A stretch of 64,000 nucleotides of DNA from Clostridia bacterium (lineage in GTDB: Bacteria; Bacillota; Clostridia; Oscillospirales; Acutalibacteraceae), in assembly GCA_017379935.1 (NCBI GenBank), contig JAFNVC010000028.1, forward strand, positions 49,920 through 113,919, given 5' to 3'. Made by a program: the position numbers and the translations under genes. The notes below the pieces were generated by a model, which did no database searches, had not been told where the DNA came from, and worked only from the letters and a program-made list of their open reading frames with translations. Each line of letters opens with the position of its first letter. Position 1 is the first letter of the stretch. Below, piece by piece: positions 36,544 to 45,700 of this stretch.

Positions 36544-36789
36544 TCACATATAGGCGATGCCACCATAGAACAAAACAGCAACTGCAATTGCGGACACGAC
36601 CATAAAAGCCGCAAGGCAAAATGAAATTATAAAGCTTCTTTTGCGAGACTTTAATTCTTCTGCGCTGTATTTGTCGGGGCTTTGCCTGCTATTCTTTAAC
36701 GCATAGCTGTAGCTGACAGTGCTTGTGATAAAATAGATAACCGAAACGACGGGGAGGGTAAGAAAAGCACAAATAGCTAAATAAAACAT
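36544..36789 (-). CDS. 81-residue two-span membrane protein
   Basis: The frame starts at ATG 36789 seven bases behind a perfect AAGGAGG. Two hydrophobic segments (about 2-25 and 53-80) flank a charged loop (NSRQSPDKYSAEELKSRKRS). It is first in a three-gene leftward operon with the 46-residue protein and the PstS-like protein. No family is recognised. Confidence 0.72.
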   Translation of the reverse strand: MFYLAICAFLTLPVVSVIYFITSTVSYSYALKNSRQSPDKYSAEELKSRKRSFIISFCLAAFMVVSAIAVAVLFYGGIAYM

Positions 36790-36825
36790 AGTTCAGCCTC
36801 CTTGGATATGAGCTTTTACAGTTAC

Positions 36826-36853
36826 AGTATATCACAAATCCGAAATAAAACAA
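36826..36853 (-). promoter_or_regulatory. Promoter of the small-membrane-protein/PstS-like operon
   Basis: On the minus strand, -35 TTGTTT (36853-36848) and -10 TATACT (36831-36826) are 16 bases apart, about 37 bases before the start codon at 36789. The -10 box sits in a TGTGATATACT context. It overlaps the terminator of the gene to the right. Confidence 0.45.
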
Positions 36854-36857
36854 TAAA

Positions 36858-36891
36858 AAGCGGATTGAAATCATTTAATCTCAATCCGCTT
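36858..36891 (-). terminator. Terminator of the FadH-like gene
   Basis: A perfect 11-bp stem (AAGCGGATTGA/TCAATCCGCTT) is followed on the minus strand by TTTTATTG. It starts 15 bases after the stop codon of the flavoenzyme gene. Confidence 0.85.
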
Positions 36892-36906
36892 ATAAATTTT
36901 ATAGGA

Positions 36907-38970
36907 TTAAAGCTTCATTGCAACGTCCCATGCGCCCCAGATAACGGTACGAAGGTTACCGACCTTCTTTGCGTCACCGATAACGTGAACGTGCTTTGCC
37001 TTCTCTGCAATAGGAGCGGGTCTGTAACCAACTGAAAGGATAACGTTGTCAGTCGGGATTGTGATTGACTTGCCGTCCTTTGTCATAACAGTTACGCTTG
37101 TGTCTGTGATTTCGGTTGTCTTTGTCTCAAGATAAACGGGAACCTTGTTTGTTTTGAAGAAATCACGGAGGTAGCTTGTGTTAGCGAGAGCAACACCCGG
37201 AGTTGTGATAAGGTCATCCTGCATCTCGATGATTGTCGGATTCTTACCCTGGAGGTAAAGCTCATAAGCGATTTCACAGCCTGTAAGACCGCCGCCGACA
37301 ACAACAACGTTGTCGCCTACTGTCTTTGTGCCGAGAAGGAAGTCAACTGCTTCAATTGCCTTTTCAGCGCCCTTGACGGGAATCTTGTTTGCAACTGAAC
37401 CTGTTGCGATGATAACCTCATCAGCGCCGAGAGAAGCGATATCCTTAACCTCTGCGTTCATATGAATCTTGATAGCGTCGTAACGCTTAACCTCGCGGTT
37501 GTACCAAGCGATAAGGTCACGGTCCTTCTCCTTGTATGAGGGAGCAGCTGCTGCGATGAATACACCGCCGAGCTTGTCGCTCTTCTCGTAAAGATCAACC
37601 TTATGACCGCGCTGTGCACAAACGATAGCAGCTTCCATACCGCCGATACCGCCGCCGATAACAGCGATCTTCTTACTCTTCTTAGCGGGAAGAATCTTAT
37701 ACTTCTTGGACTGCATTGTCTTCGGGTTGATTGCGCAACGGGAAAGTCCCATTGTGTCAAAGAGATCCTGAGTATTAGCGTGGCCCTTTGATGATGAGAA
37801 GTTGAAGCAGCCTGCGTGACAGCAGATACAGGGCTTGATGTCCTCTACACGGTCCTCAATGAGCTTTGTGATCCACTCGGGGTCAGCAAGGAACTGACGT
37901 GCAACGCCGACACCGTCGATCTTGCCCTCTGCAACAGCCTGAGCGCCGACGTCGGGCTCCATACGGCCTGCGCAGACAACAGGAATGTCAACGAACTTTT
38001 TAATATGTGCAACATCATCAAGGTTACAGTTCTGAGGCATATACATCGGCGGATGTGCCCAGTACCATGAGTCGTATGTACCGTTGTCAGCGTTAAGCAT
38101 ATCGTAGCCTGCATCCTGAAGGTACTTTGCAGCCTTCTCTGATTCGGGCATTGCACGGCCGACCTCTGTGTACTCCTCGCCGGGCATTGCGCCTTCGCAG
38201 AAGCCCTTCATCTTTGATTCAACGGAGTAACGGAGTGATACGGGATAATCGTTACCGCAAGCCTCCTTGATAGCCTTAACAACCTCAACTGCGAAACGGT
38301 ATCTGTTCTCAAAGCTTCCGCCGTATTCGTCAGTACGCTTGTTGAAGAATTCGATTGCGAACTGGTCAAGAAGGTAACCCTCGTGAACAGCGTGAACCTC
38401 AACACCGTCAACGCCTGCATCGCGGCAGAGCTTTGCTGTCTTTGCGAAAGCCTCGATGATCTCGTGGATCTGATGCTTTGTCATCTCGGGACAGATGATA
38501 TCGTGTGCCCAACGTGAGGGCTGCGGGCTGGGAGATGCCAGCTCGTGTGATGTATCAAGAATCGGCTTAACAAGTGCGCGGGTGAACTTGTTCTTATGAA
38601 GCGGAGCAACAAGCTCTGTGATAGCCCAGCTTCTGCCCATACCTGCAGTCAGCTGAACGAAAAGCTTTGCGCCTGTCTTATGGATTTCGTCCATAAATTC
38701 CTTGAGCTCTTCAAACATCTTCGGGTTCTGCCAGAGCCACTTGCCCCAGAACGTATCACGCAGGGGTGCGATGCCGGGGATGATGAGACCGACATTGTTG
38801 TTAGCTCTTTCGAGGAAAAGCTTTGCAGCTTCCTTGTCAAAGTGACAGCCGCCGAGCTCGAACCAGCCGAACAAGGATGTACCGCCCATCGGACACATAA
38901 CGATACGGTTTTTGATTTCGACGTTACCTATCTTCCAGGGGGTGAATAAAGCTTCGTACTGCTTATCCAT
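36907..38970 (-). CDS. FMN/FAD/4Fe-4S enoate reductase (FadH/BaiCD-like NADH:flavin oxidoreductase)
   Basis: The 687-residue protein has the old-yellow-enzyme barrel at about 1-370 with the active-site block EVHAVHEGYLLDQF (191-204). The iron-sulfur cysteine cluster is at 381-412 (CICCHAGC and RCAIN). The FAD-binding motif GGGIGGMEAA (439-448) and a second dinucleotide motif VVVVGGGLTGCEIAYE (about 563) follow. This is the layout of 2,4-dienoyl-CoA reductase, 2-enoate reductase and bile-acid BaiCD/BaiH proteins, which reduce activated C=C bonds with NAD(P)H. The substrate cannot be chosen from the sequence alone. It is a single gene with its own promoter and terminator, and C-rich synonymous codons suggest good expression. 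Confidence 0.88.
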   Translation of the reverse strand: MDKQYEALFTPWKIGNVEIKNRIVMCPMGGTSLFGWFELGGCHFDKEAAKLFLERANNNVGLIIPGIAPLRDTFWGKWLWQNPKMFEELKEFMDEIHKTGAKLFVQLTAGMGRSWAITELVAPLHKNKFTRALVKPILDTSHELASPSPQPSRWAHDIICPEMTKHQIHEIIEAFAKTAKLCRDAGVDGVEVHAVHEGYLLDQFAIEFFNKRTDEYGGSFENRYRFAVEVVKAIKEACGNDYPVSLRYSVESKMKGFCEGAMPGEEYTEVGRAMPESEKAAKYLQDAGYDMLNADNGTYDSWYWAHPPMYMPQNCNLDDVAHIKKFVDIPVVCAGRMEPDVGAQAVAEGKIDGVGVARQFLADPEWITKLIEDRVEDIKPCICCHAGCFNFSSSKGHANTQDLFDTMGLSRCAINPKTMQSKKYKILPAKKSKKIAVIGGGIGGMEAAIVCAQRGHKVDLYEKSDKLGGVFIAAAAPSYKEKDRDLIAWYNREVKRYDAIKIHMNAEVKDIASLGADEVIIATGSVANKIPVKGAEKAIEAVDFLLGTKTVGDNVVVVGGGLTGCEIAYELYLQGKNPTIIEMQDDLITTPGVALANTSYLRDFFKTNKVPVYLETKTTEITDTSVTVMTKDGKSITIPTDNVILSVGYRPAPIAEKAKHVHVIGDAKKVGNLRTVIWGAWDVAMKL

Positions 38971-39014
38971 TTTTAAACACTTCCTTTATAAAGTATTAAA
39001 TTTCATACATAAAT

Positions 39015-39043
39015 ATAATAAAATAAAACGGGTTCAATGTCAA
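39015..39043 (-). promoter_or_regulatory. Consensus promoter of the FadH-like gene
   Basis: On the minus strand a perfect -35 TTGACA (39043-39038) and -10 TATTAT (39020-39015) are exactly 17 bases apart, 44 bases before the start codon, with AAGGAAG as ribosome site. Confidence 0.75.
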
Positions 39044-39079
39044 TGAATATTAAAAAGTTTGTTATAAAAATAACTAAAA

Positions 39080-39102
39080 AACTGCCCGATTTACGGGCAG
39101 TT
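39080..39102 (-). terminator. Terminator of the NhaC-like gene
   Basis: A perfect 9-bp stem (AACTGCCCG/CGGGCAGTT) with a 5-base loop is followed on the minus strand by TTTTTAG, just after the antiporter stop codon. Confidence 0.85.
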
Positions 39103-39105
39103 AAG

Positions 39106-40413
39106 TCATAACTTTTTTCGTTTTTGTTTAATCAGGCTGACAGCCAGATTATAAAGCGGTACAAGGTAGAGATAGCAGGCGGTCAGTATACATGCGGACG
39201 GGGCGCTGATGTTCGTCAGCGGAACGGTCGCCGCGATTGACCACGGCACGAGCGGAGCCATAACTACAGCCGTATTTTCGAGGCAGTAAGCCATTTTTTT
39301 GCCGTCCCTTTCGATGTCTCCGCAAAGCTGATGAGCGAGCATAATCGCGAGAGTCTGGTTGCAGGAAACAAGGCTTGACAGTATCGATGTTATGAAAACA
39401 CCGCCGAAGGGAGTCAGCTTACGGCTGAGCTTCATAAGGATGCCGTGGATTGAGCGCAGAAGCCCCGTCCCCTCAAACATTCCCGAATAGCACGCGGAAA
39501 TAAGAACGATTGCAAAGGCGTTTGCCATCGAAAGCATACCGCCGCCCGCGAGCAACGAAGCAACCTCAGGCGCTTCGGGAGCATATCCCGTAACGGACAT
39601 ACGCATAATTTCAGAAAACGGAATATCCTGAACGAAGGCGCAGATGAGCATAGCGCAGACGATGCTGACGCTCATTGTGATTTTTACATTGATTTTAAAA
39701 AGCGAAAAAACAATAATCACAACCGCAGGGATAATCACCACGGGGCTGAGGACAAAATTGTCGGTGAATAGGCTTTGTGTTGTGCCGATGTTGAAATCGG
39801 ATTCGAAGCCGCTGCCGATGACCGCGTAAAAGACGGCGGTTATCACGAAGGGGATTGCCGAGGTGCGCAGCATCATTGCGATGTTTTTGAAGAGATTGGT
39901 TTTGGTAAGCGAGCTTATTAGAAGAGCGCTTGTGCTCATCGGCGAGCAACGGTCACCCCAGAATGCACCCGACAGCACAGCACCGCCGGAATAAAGAATC
40001 GGGATTCCCATACTGTTTGCGATGGTTATGCAGATAACGCCCATCGTTGCGGATGTTCCGAAGGCGGTACCCGTCAGGAAGGAGATAAGCGCGCACAGCA
40101 AAAAGCAGATAAGCACCATCGCGTGCGGATTGCAGAAGCGTGTTGCATGGTAAACGATGTAAGGTATCGTTCCGCCTGCGCGCCAGACAGCGGTTATGAT
40201 GCCGATAAGCACGAAATTGAAAAGTATGTTACGGACGGTTTTTATGCCCGAAAGCGCGAGGGACAGCATTTCGCGGGCGCTGTGCTTTTGGTAGATGCCG
40301 TAGAAAAAGAGAAGAAAAAATCCGAAAATGAGCGCAAAAAGTATGGAAGCATCAAGCGCAACGCAGGCAAAAAGTGAGCCCACGAACAGAACAAGAACAG
40401 CAATTTCAAGCAT
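39106..40413 (-). CDS. NhaC-type Na+/H+ antiporter
   Basis: The 435-residue protein has about eleven hydrophobic segments and the family blocks FLTGTAFGTSATMGVICITIA and GAVLSGAFWGDRCSPMSTSAL (about 110-165), with LVSCNQTLAIMLA and APLVPWSIAA in the second half. These are typical of the NhaC/malate-Na-lactate antiporter group, which moves Na+ or organic anions against protons. The start codon is behind GGAGGTG. The gene stands alone. Whether it is a cation or an organic-acid exchanger is not decided by the sequence. Confidence 0.85.
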   Translation of the reverse strand: MLEIAVLVLFVGSLFACVALDASILFALIFGFFLLFFYGIYQKHSAREMLSLALSGIKTVRNILFNFVLIGIITAVWRAGGTIPYIVYHATRFCNPHAMVLICFLLCALISFLTGTAFGTSATMGVICITIANSMGIPILYSGGAVLSGAFWGDRCSPMSTSALLISSLTKTNLFKNIAMMLRTSAIPFVITAVFYAVIGSGFESDFNIGTTQSLFTDNFVLSPVVIIPAVVIIVFSLFKINVKITMSVSIVCAMLICAFVQDIPFSEIMRMSVTGYAPEAPEVASLLAGGGMLSMANAFAIVLISACYSGMFEGTGLLRSIHGILMKLSRKLTPFGGVFITSILSSLVSCNQTLAIMLAHQLCGDIERDGKKMAYCLENTAVVMAPLVPWSIAATVPLTNISAPSACILTACYLYLVPLYNLAVSLIKQKRKKL

Positions 40414-40493
40414 AAAATCACCTCCGTTAAAAAATTTACCAACCCGAATACTATATCACAAAATCCGACGGATTTCTACATTTTGAAAAAATA

Positions 40494-40517
40494 AAAACGG
40501 CGAAGCCTCGCCGTTTT
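40494..40517. terminator. Terminator after the lipoprotein gene
   Basis: A perfect 10-bp stem (AAAACGGCGA/TCGCCGTTTT) with an AGCC loop lies 8 bases past the lipoprotein stop codon on the minus strand; both flanks are A/T-rich, so it could act on either strand. Confidence 0.8.
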
Positions 40518-40525
40518 TTGCAAAT

Positions 40526-41413
40526 TTACATTTTTTTGAAGCCGCCGTTGACTGTCAGGGTGTTGACCATAACAATTGACGTTGAATCAACGGGCTGACC
40601 GAAAGCCTTGTAATTATCAAGGCGGATGTCAACCGTGTACTGCCACGTTCCGTTGACGATTTTACCGTTCGGGTCAATAAGCACCTGTACCGTGGCATTT
40701 GTGTAAGTGATTTTAGTCTCGTCGTAGTTGATTTCAAGCGGGAGCTTATCCTCGAGCTGCTTTGCGACAGAGCCGATGTCACCGACCGCCGTTACAGCGT
40801 GACCGACAGATCCGCTGTTTGCATCCTCACTCGGTCCTGAAACCTGCTTTTTCATCGTCATTTCAATAACGAGGGCGCTGCCGTTTCTGTACGCCTTTGC
40901 GCTTGCAACGTCAGATGCGGTCAGGCTGTCGTAACCGCCCGTTATGCCGTCCTTGTCAGTTTCGTTGCTTTTGAGGAAGGCGGACATAATCGGCACAACA
41001 AAGCCGATTTCCTTGCCGTTGACGAGAACCTCCTTCATTTCAATACGGTGCTGTGATTTTACTGAAGAATGAGTTCTTTTTGCGGCCGTTTTGTAGGCTT
41101 CAACAATCTTCTCTGTTGTCCAGTCCGAAGGCTCGTCAGACTTCTTCGTCGTTGCATTTGCGGGGACGGAGGAGACTTCGCTTTTGTCGGCTTTTGACGG
41201 CTCGGTGCTTACCGTGTCTGAAGCCTCGGGCGCTTCGGCTGTCGTACCCGTTGTGTCCTCGGGAAGGCTGTTTTCCGTGGTCTGACTGACGTCGGGTTCA
41301 GCCTTGACGGTTGTGTCCTGCGGAGTGTCGGGCGCTTCGTTTTTTCGGCAGGCCGCCAGCGACAGAAGCAGGAGAATTGAAAGAATGAAAGCAAAAAATT
41401 TTTTAATAAGCAT
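40526..41413 (-). CDS. Lipoprotein of unknown function
   Basis: The 295-residue protein has a clear lipoprotein signal peptide with lipobox LAAC, modified cysteine at residue 22. Residues 23-95 are a Thr/Ser/Glu/Asp-rich linker. The C-terminal domain (about 95-295) is mixed and beta-rich, with EVLVNGKEIGFVVPIM, GGYDSLTASDVASAKAYRNG and an ITYTNATVQVLIDPNGKIVNGTW segment. I do not recognise the domain. It is a single gene with its own promoter and terminator and would sit on the outer face of the membrane. Confidence 0.8.
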   Translation of the reverse strand: MLIKKFFAFILSILLLLSLAACRKNEAPDTPQDTTVKAEPDVSQTTENSLPEDTTGTTAEAPEASDTVSTEPSKADKSEVSSVPANATTKKSDEPSDWTTEKIVEAYKTAAKRTHSSVKSQHRIEMKEVLVNGKEIGFVVPIMSAFLKSNETDKDGITGGYDSLTASDVASAKAYRNGSALVIEMTMKKQVSGPSEDANSGSVGHAVTAVGDIGSVAKQLEDKLPLEINYDETKITYTNATVQVLIDPNGKIVNGTWQYTVDIRLDNYKAFGQPVDSTSIVMVNTLTVNGGFKKM

Positions 41414-41453
41414 ATAAATCCTCCCGATTATATGTTATGGAATTTCTGACAAA

Positions 41454-41482
41454 ATTATACTACAAAAACACCGAAATGTAAA
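41454..41482 (-). promoter_or_regulatory. Promoter of the lipoprotein gene
   Basis: On the minus strand, -35 TTTACA (41482-41477) and a perfect -10 TATAAT (41459-41454) are 17 bases apart, about 40 bases upstream of the lipoprotein start codon, which has GGGAGG as ribosome site. Confidence 0.65.
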
Positions 41483-41605
41483 GAATAGAATTGGTGTTGT
41501 AACGGTTGGTTATATTTACGCCTGAAAAGCTGATAAAATCGGGCTTTTTACGACGGTTAAGGCGGTAAAAATTGCTATAAATGCATAATATTTTTCTTAA
41601 TATTA

Positions 41606-41634
41606 TTGAGTTTTACTTTCTGCTGTGATACAAT
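41606..41634 (+). promoter_or_regulatory. Promoter of the pilus operon
   Basis: -35 TTGAGT (41606-41611) and -10 TACAAT (41629-41634) are 17 bases apart, about 45 bases before the first gene of the pilus unit. The 265-base gap 41414-41678 contains only this promoter and the divergent lipoprotein promoter, plus AT-rich DNA. Confidence 0.65.
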
Positions 41635-41678
41635 CTAATGGGTATCAATATTTAATAGTATAATAAGGCGATGATTCC

Positions 41679-42017
41679 GTGACTGATAAAGAATTAAAAA
41701 GGCTGAGCAGACTTGAATTACTGGAGCTTCTGCTGCAAGAAACGCGCGAAAACGAAAAGCTCAGAGCAGAGCTTGCGAAAGCAAAAAAAGAAAACGGCAT
41801 AGAAAAAAGTGCTGTAATTCTCAACGAAACCGCAAAGCAGCTCAACGAGGCTCTGCAAAGAGTAGCTTCACTGGGTAATGCACCGTCCGACACCGTCGGC
41901 AACAAGGCCTCGTCGGGCAAAAAACCGAAGCTGCTCGGTGCTTTTTCAAAGAGCATATTCAAGTCGGATTCAAAGTCCAGCAAGAAATCTAAATTCCAGA
42001 GAAAACCGAAGATATAA
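41679..42017 (+). CDS. Small coiled-coil protein at head of pilus operon
   Basis: It starts with GTG at 41679, with AAGGCG as a moderate ribosome site 10 bases upstream. The 112-residue protein begins with a highly charged, leucine-rich helix (KELKRLSRLELLELLLQETR then RENEKLRAELAKAKKENG) that reads as a coiled coil over about residues 5-70, then a basic, Ser/Lys-rich tail. There is no signal peptide or membrane segment, so it is cytoplasmic. It is followed 44 bases later by signal peptidase I. Its role in the pilus unit is unknown; the family is not one I can name with certainty. Confidence 0.72.
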   Translation: MTDKELKRLSRLELLELLLQETRENEKLRAELAKAKKENGIEKSAVILNETAKQLNEALQRVASLGNAPSDTVGNKASSGKKPKLLGAFSKSIFKSDSKSSKKSKFQRKPKI

Positions 42018-42061
42018 TAAACATAATTCTTCTGGCATATTAACGGAGGTTCTTTCAACAG

Positions 42062-42700
42062 ATGGCATTAAGAAGAAAGAAAAAAGAGCTTCAGCCTCCC
42101 ACATCAGGGCAGATTGAAAAAGCGATTGCAAAAGAGCAATACAGCCGTAAGTATAAAAAGGTGCTTAAAAGCACAATTTCTTCGCTTATCGTTGTTGCGG
42201 CGATAGCAGTGCTTATCGCAACGCTTGTTTTGCCGGTTTTGCAGATACAGGGAAGCAGTATGGAGCCGACACTAAACGATGAGGAAATTGTTGTTCTTAT
42301 CAAAACACCGACACTCAAAAGGGGACAGCTGTGCTGCTTCTCCTATCAGAACAAGCTTCTTATAAAACGAATAATCGGTATACCGGGAGACAGCATCAAC
42401 ATCAACGAAAAGGGCGATGTTTATCTCAACGGCGAGCTGTTGGATGAGCCTTATGTCATCGACCGCGCTCTCGGTGAATGTGATATTAAATTTCCTTTTC
42501 ACGTAACCGAAAACCACTATTTCATTCTCGGAGACCACCGCTCAACGTCAATCGACAGCCGAAGCTCGGTTGTAGGTCTTGTAAGCTCCGAGCAGATTGT
42601 CGGCAGAATTTTCTTCAGAATCTGGCCGTTTGACAAGATGGGCAGCATAGAGCCTCAGGGCAATACCGAAAGCCCGGAGGAGCCGCAGGCACAGGAATAA
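42062..42700 (+). CDS. lepB: Signal peptidase I of the pilus operon
   Basis: The 212-residue protein has a basic N-terminal region, one membrane segment at about 41-61 and the S26 family boxes: IQGSSMEPTL with catalytic Ser66, LLIKRIIGIPGD with catalytic Lys102, and LGDHRSTSIDSRS. It is anchored in the membrane with the active site outside and cleaves signal peptides. Dedicated signal peptidases are common in pilus loci, where they process pilins (as SipA in streptococci), so it probably acts on the tip and major pilins encoded next. Confidence 0.9.
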   Translation: MALRRKKKELQPPTSGQIEKAIAKEQYSRKYKKVLKSTISSLIVVAAIAVLIATLVLPVLQIQGSSMEPTLNDEEIVVLIKTPTLKRGQLCCFSYQNKLLIKRIIGIPGDSININEKGDVYLNGELLDEPYVIDRALGECDIKFPFHVTENHYFILGDHRSTSIDSRSSVVGLVSSEQIVGRIFFRIWPFDKMGSIEPQGNTESPEEPQAQE

Positions 42701-42738
42701 GCCACTCATAAAAAACACAGAAAGGGGGAAATGCAATT

Positions 42739-45700
42739 ATGGCATCCGTAAACAGCGAATATCTCAAAGACCATAAGCTGTACAGAGTACGTAACAAAAG
42801 AATAATTGCTTTATTTCCCCTGGTTGCCGTTATTGTTGCAATTTCGGTTTTCTGGTGTCTTAAGCTGGTCGGCATTACGATTACGAGCGACGCGCTGTGC
42901 GAGCTGGAGGAGCATACACATATCAGCAGCTGCTATTCAGGCGAGGAGCTTATCTGCTTCAAGCCCGAGCACACTCACACCGCCGAATGCTTCCCCGACA
43001 GAACGGTTGACACGGAAACGGCAAACGATTGGGTAAAAACGCTCAGCAAGGTTACGCTGACAAACAATACTGCTGAAAATCTTATTTCCGTTGCGATCTC
43101 GCAGGTCGGCTACAGCGAAAGCGACCGTAACTATCAGTACAATGCACTTGCTGAAAAGAGCAGCTACACCCGCTACGGCGAATGGTACGGAAGCCCTTAC
43201 GGCGAATGGAACACGATGTTCGTTTCCTTCTGCATCGGTCACGCGAACATCAACGGCGCAGAAAGTCTGTCAAGCGCATCTGCCGAGTCGTTGAGACTTG
43301 CGTGGGAGAACCGATTGGCTTATGCCTCTGCCGAAAGCTATGACGGACAGAGAGGTGACGTCGTCTTCTTCGATACGGACGCGGACGGCAGGGCTGACCG
43401 TACGGGTATTGTTTCTTATAAGTCGGAAACACTCTTCGGATACATCGAGGGTGATGTTGAAGGTAAGGTTGAAAGCATCGTTACGAAGAAAGCCGAGAGC
43501 ATTTTAGGCTACGGCAAAACGAGCACGCTTTCTGCGGCGGAGAATATCACATCAACAGATGCCGGACAGTCCGGAACAGGTACAGTCAGACCCGTGCTTG
43601 AGGGCGAGCTCGTGCGTTATATCCCGAACGAGGTAACACGCACTACATATAATCTCAGACGCTCTGCCGTACAGAGCATATACGACAGCGAGCCGCTGGT
43701 GATGATGACGGCATCAAACAACAATATCACCTATACATCTGACCTTACGGGTGTGCTTTCAAACGCTGTGTTCAAGGATACGGCAGGCAACCCGATCGAG
43801 AACAACGGAACGGTTTACATCGGACAGACGTACGTCATTTCTCTCGAATTCAGCGAAATCAATACGGGTAATAAGTGGATTCAGTTTGAGCATAATGCGA
43901 ACGGCGTATTGACTTATCAGATACCCTCCAACCTTCAATGTGAGCCATTCGACAGCTGGCATAAAATTTCTGCCAAGACAGAAAACGGAATGATCACGGA
44001 CGTTGGTGAGTATTACATTGACGAAAACGGACTTTTGCAGGTTAAGTTCTATGACGATGCAAACGGAGAGAACTTCGTTGATAAATATTCAAACGTTGAC
44101 TTCGTAATTGATTTCAGCGCGACGGTTGCGGAATCGCAGTCGGGCAACAAGACAGAGGTTGATTTTAACGATAATATCCACATTGACCTCAACGTTGACG
44201 GTAACGCGGGCGTGTCGGTCGAAAAGGTACACGGCGAATATAATGACGAGGATGCTACGGTTGATTTCACCATCAAGGTTGAAGCAACTCACGGTCTTGT
44301 AAAGGATCTCTTTATCACTGACGATATCTGGGAAAACCACCACGCGCTCAGAGACACGATAGTGGTAACTGACCTTGACGGCAATCCGATCGTTCCTCAG
44401 CCGACAATAAGCGACCATACTAATCCCCAGCTGAACGCCGGCTTTTCGCTTTCCGGTTTCCCCGATTTTTCGGCCGGTGAAGGCTTCCTTATTAAATATA
44501 AATCACAATTCAACGACAACATTCTCACTCAGGATTCGGGCGGTATGTGGAACCAGGCGAACGCTTTCGGTAACAATGCCAACGGCGGTTCGATCACAAA
44601 CAAGTACGATGATGACTGGATTTCGGTTGAGTTCAACAAAATTGAGAAAGACGGTAAAATGACTGTTCTAGAGGATGCAAACGGCAACAAAATCCCCGTG
44701 ATCGAGTGGGGCGTCGGCATAAGAAAGACTGCTACAGACATCCAGGGCACGGTTGTTATTGATACACTCGGTGAGGGTCTTGCGTATTATACGGATCAGC
44801 CGATTATTATCAAGCGTTATGATGCCAATGGCAAGGAGCTTCCCGATTCATACCTCAGCTGGGATGACGTCACAATCACAACCACCAACGGCAACACCTC
44901 GATGCAGTTCGCTCTTCCTTCGGGATATGCCTTTGATATTATTTATTACACGACCTTCCCGCCTCTTGCCGAAGGCGAGACGGCAACACATACAAACCGC
45001 GTTGAAGCGGTAATCAACACGAAGCCCGAGGGTACATACGGCTCGGCAGACGTTATCGGCTTTGTTCCCGAGCTTAAAAAGAGCGCAAGCGGTGACGACG
45101 GCGAATATGTCAACTTTTCACTTGAGGCTGATGTTTCCAAGGCAATCAAGGATTGGGGTTACTTCTACCTGACTGACCTTGCGGCATTCTGGGGCTACAA
45201 AAACAACGAAGCCGGATATCTCTACGTCGAGAACTTCCCCGAAGACCTCGTGATAACCGCAACAACAAAAAGCGGACAGGTGATAACCTTCACTCCTTAT
45301 GTCGAGGGTCAACCCGCGGAGAACACGTATATGCTCGTTGCTCCCGGATTCAGTAAGCCGGGAGTCGAGGATTTATACCATACCTTCAACATACTGTTCA
45401 ACACAGCGGATAAGACGTATGAATCGTCAAAATGGTTGCTGGACGAGGATGCAACTCTTAAGATAACCTACAAGCTTCCGTTCGATGCGAAAACAGGTAC
45501 CAACTGGACAGGAATGCTGGACGGAGACAAGACGGTAGAGGATGTGCTTCTTGAGGGCTACTCTTTATCAAACGAAGCTTACCTCAATTTCACGCAGGCT
45601 ATCACGGCGGTTTCCAGTGTAAACTATAAGTATTCTCCGATGCTAACCAAGAAGGCACATGTCAATGAGGACGGCACTATTGATTACACGGTTGTGTTCA

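Noticed and set aside
36534-36614. Longer N-terminus for the 46-residue membrane protein
   Set aside because: The upstream codons overlap the 81-residue gene and lack a ribosome site, while ATG 36533 has a good one.
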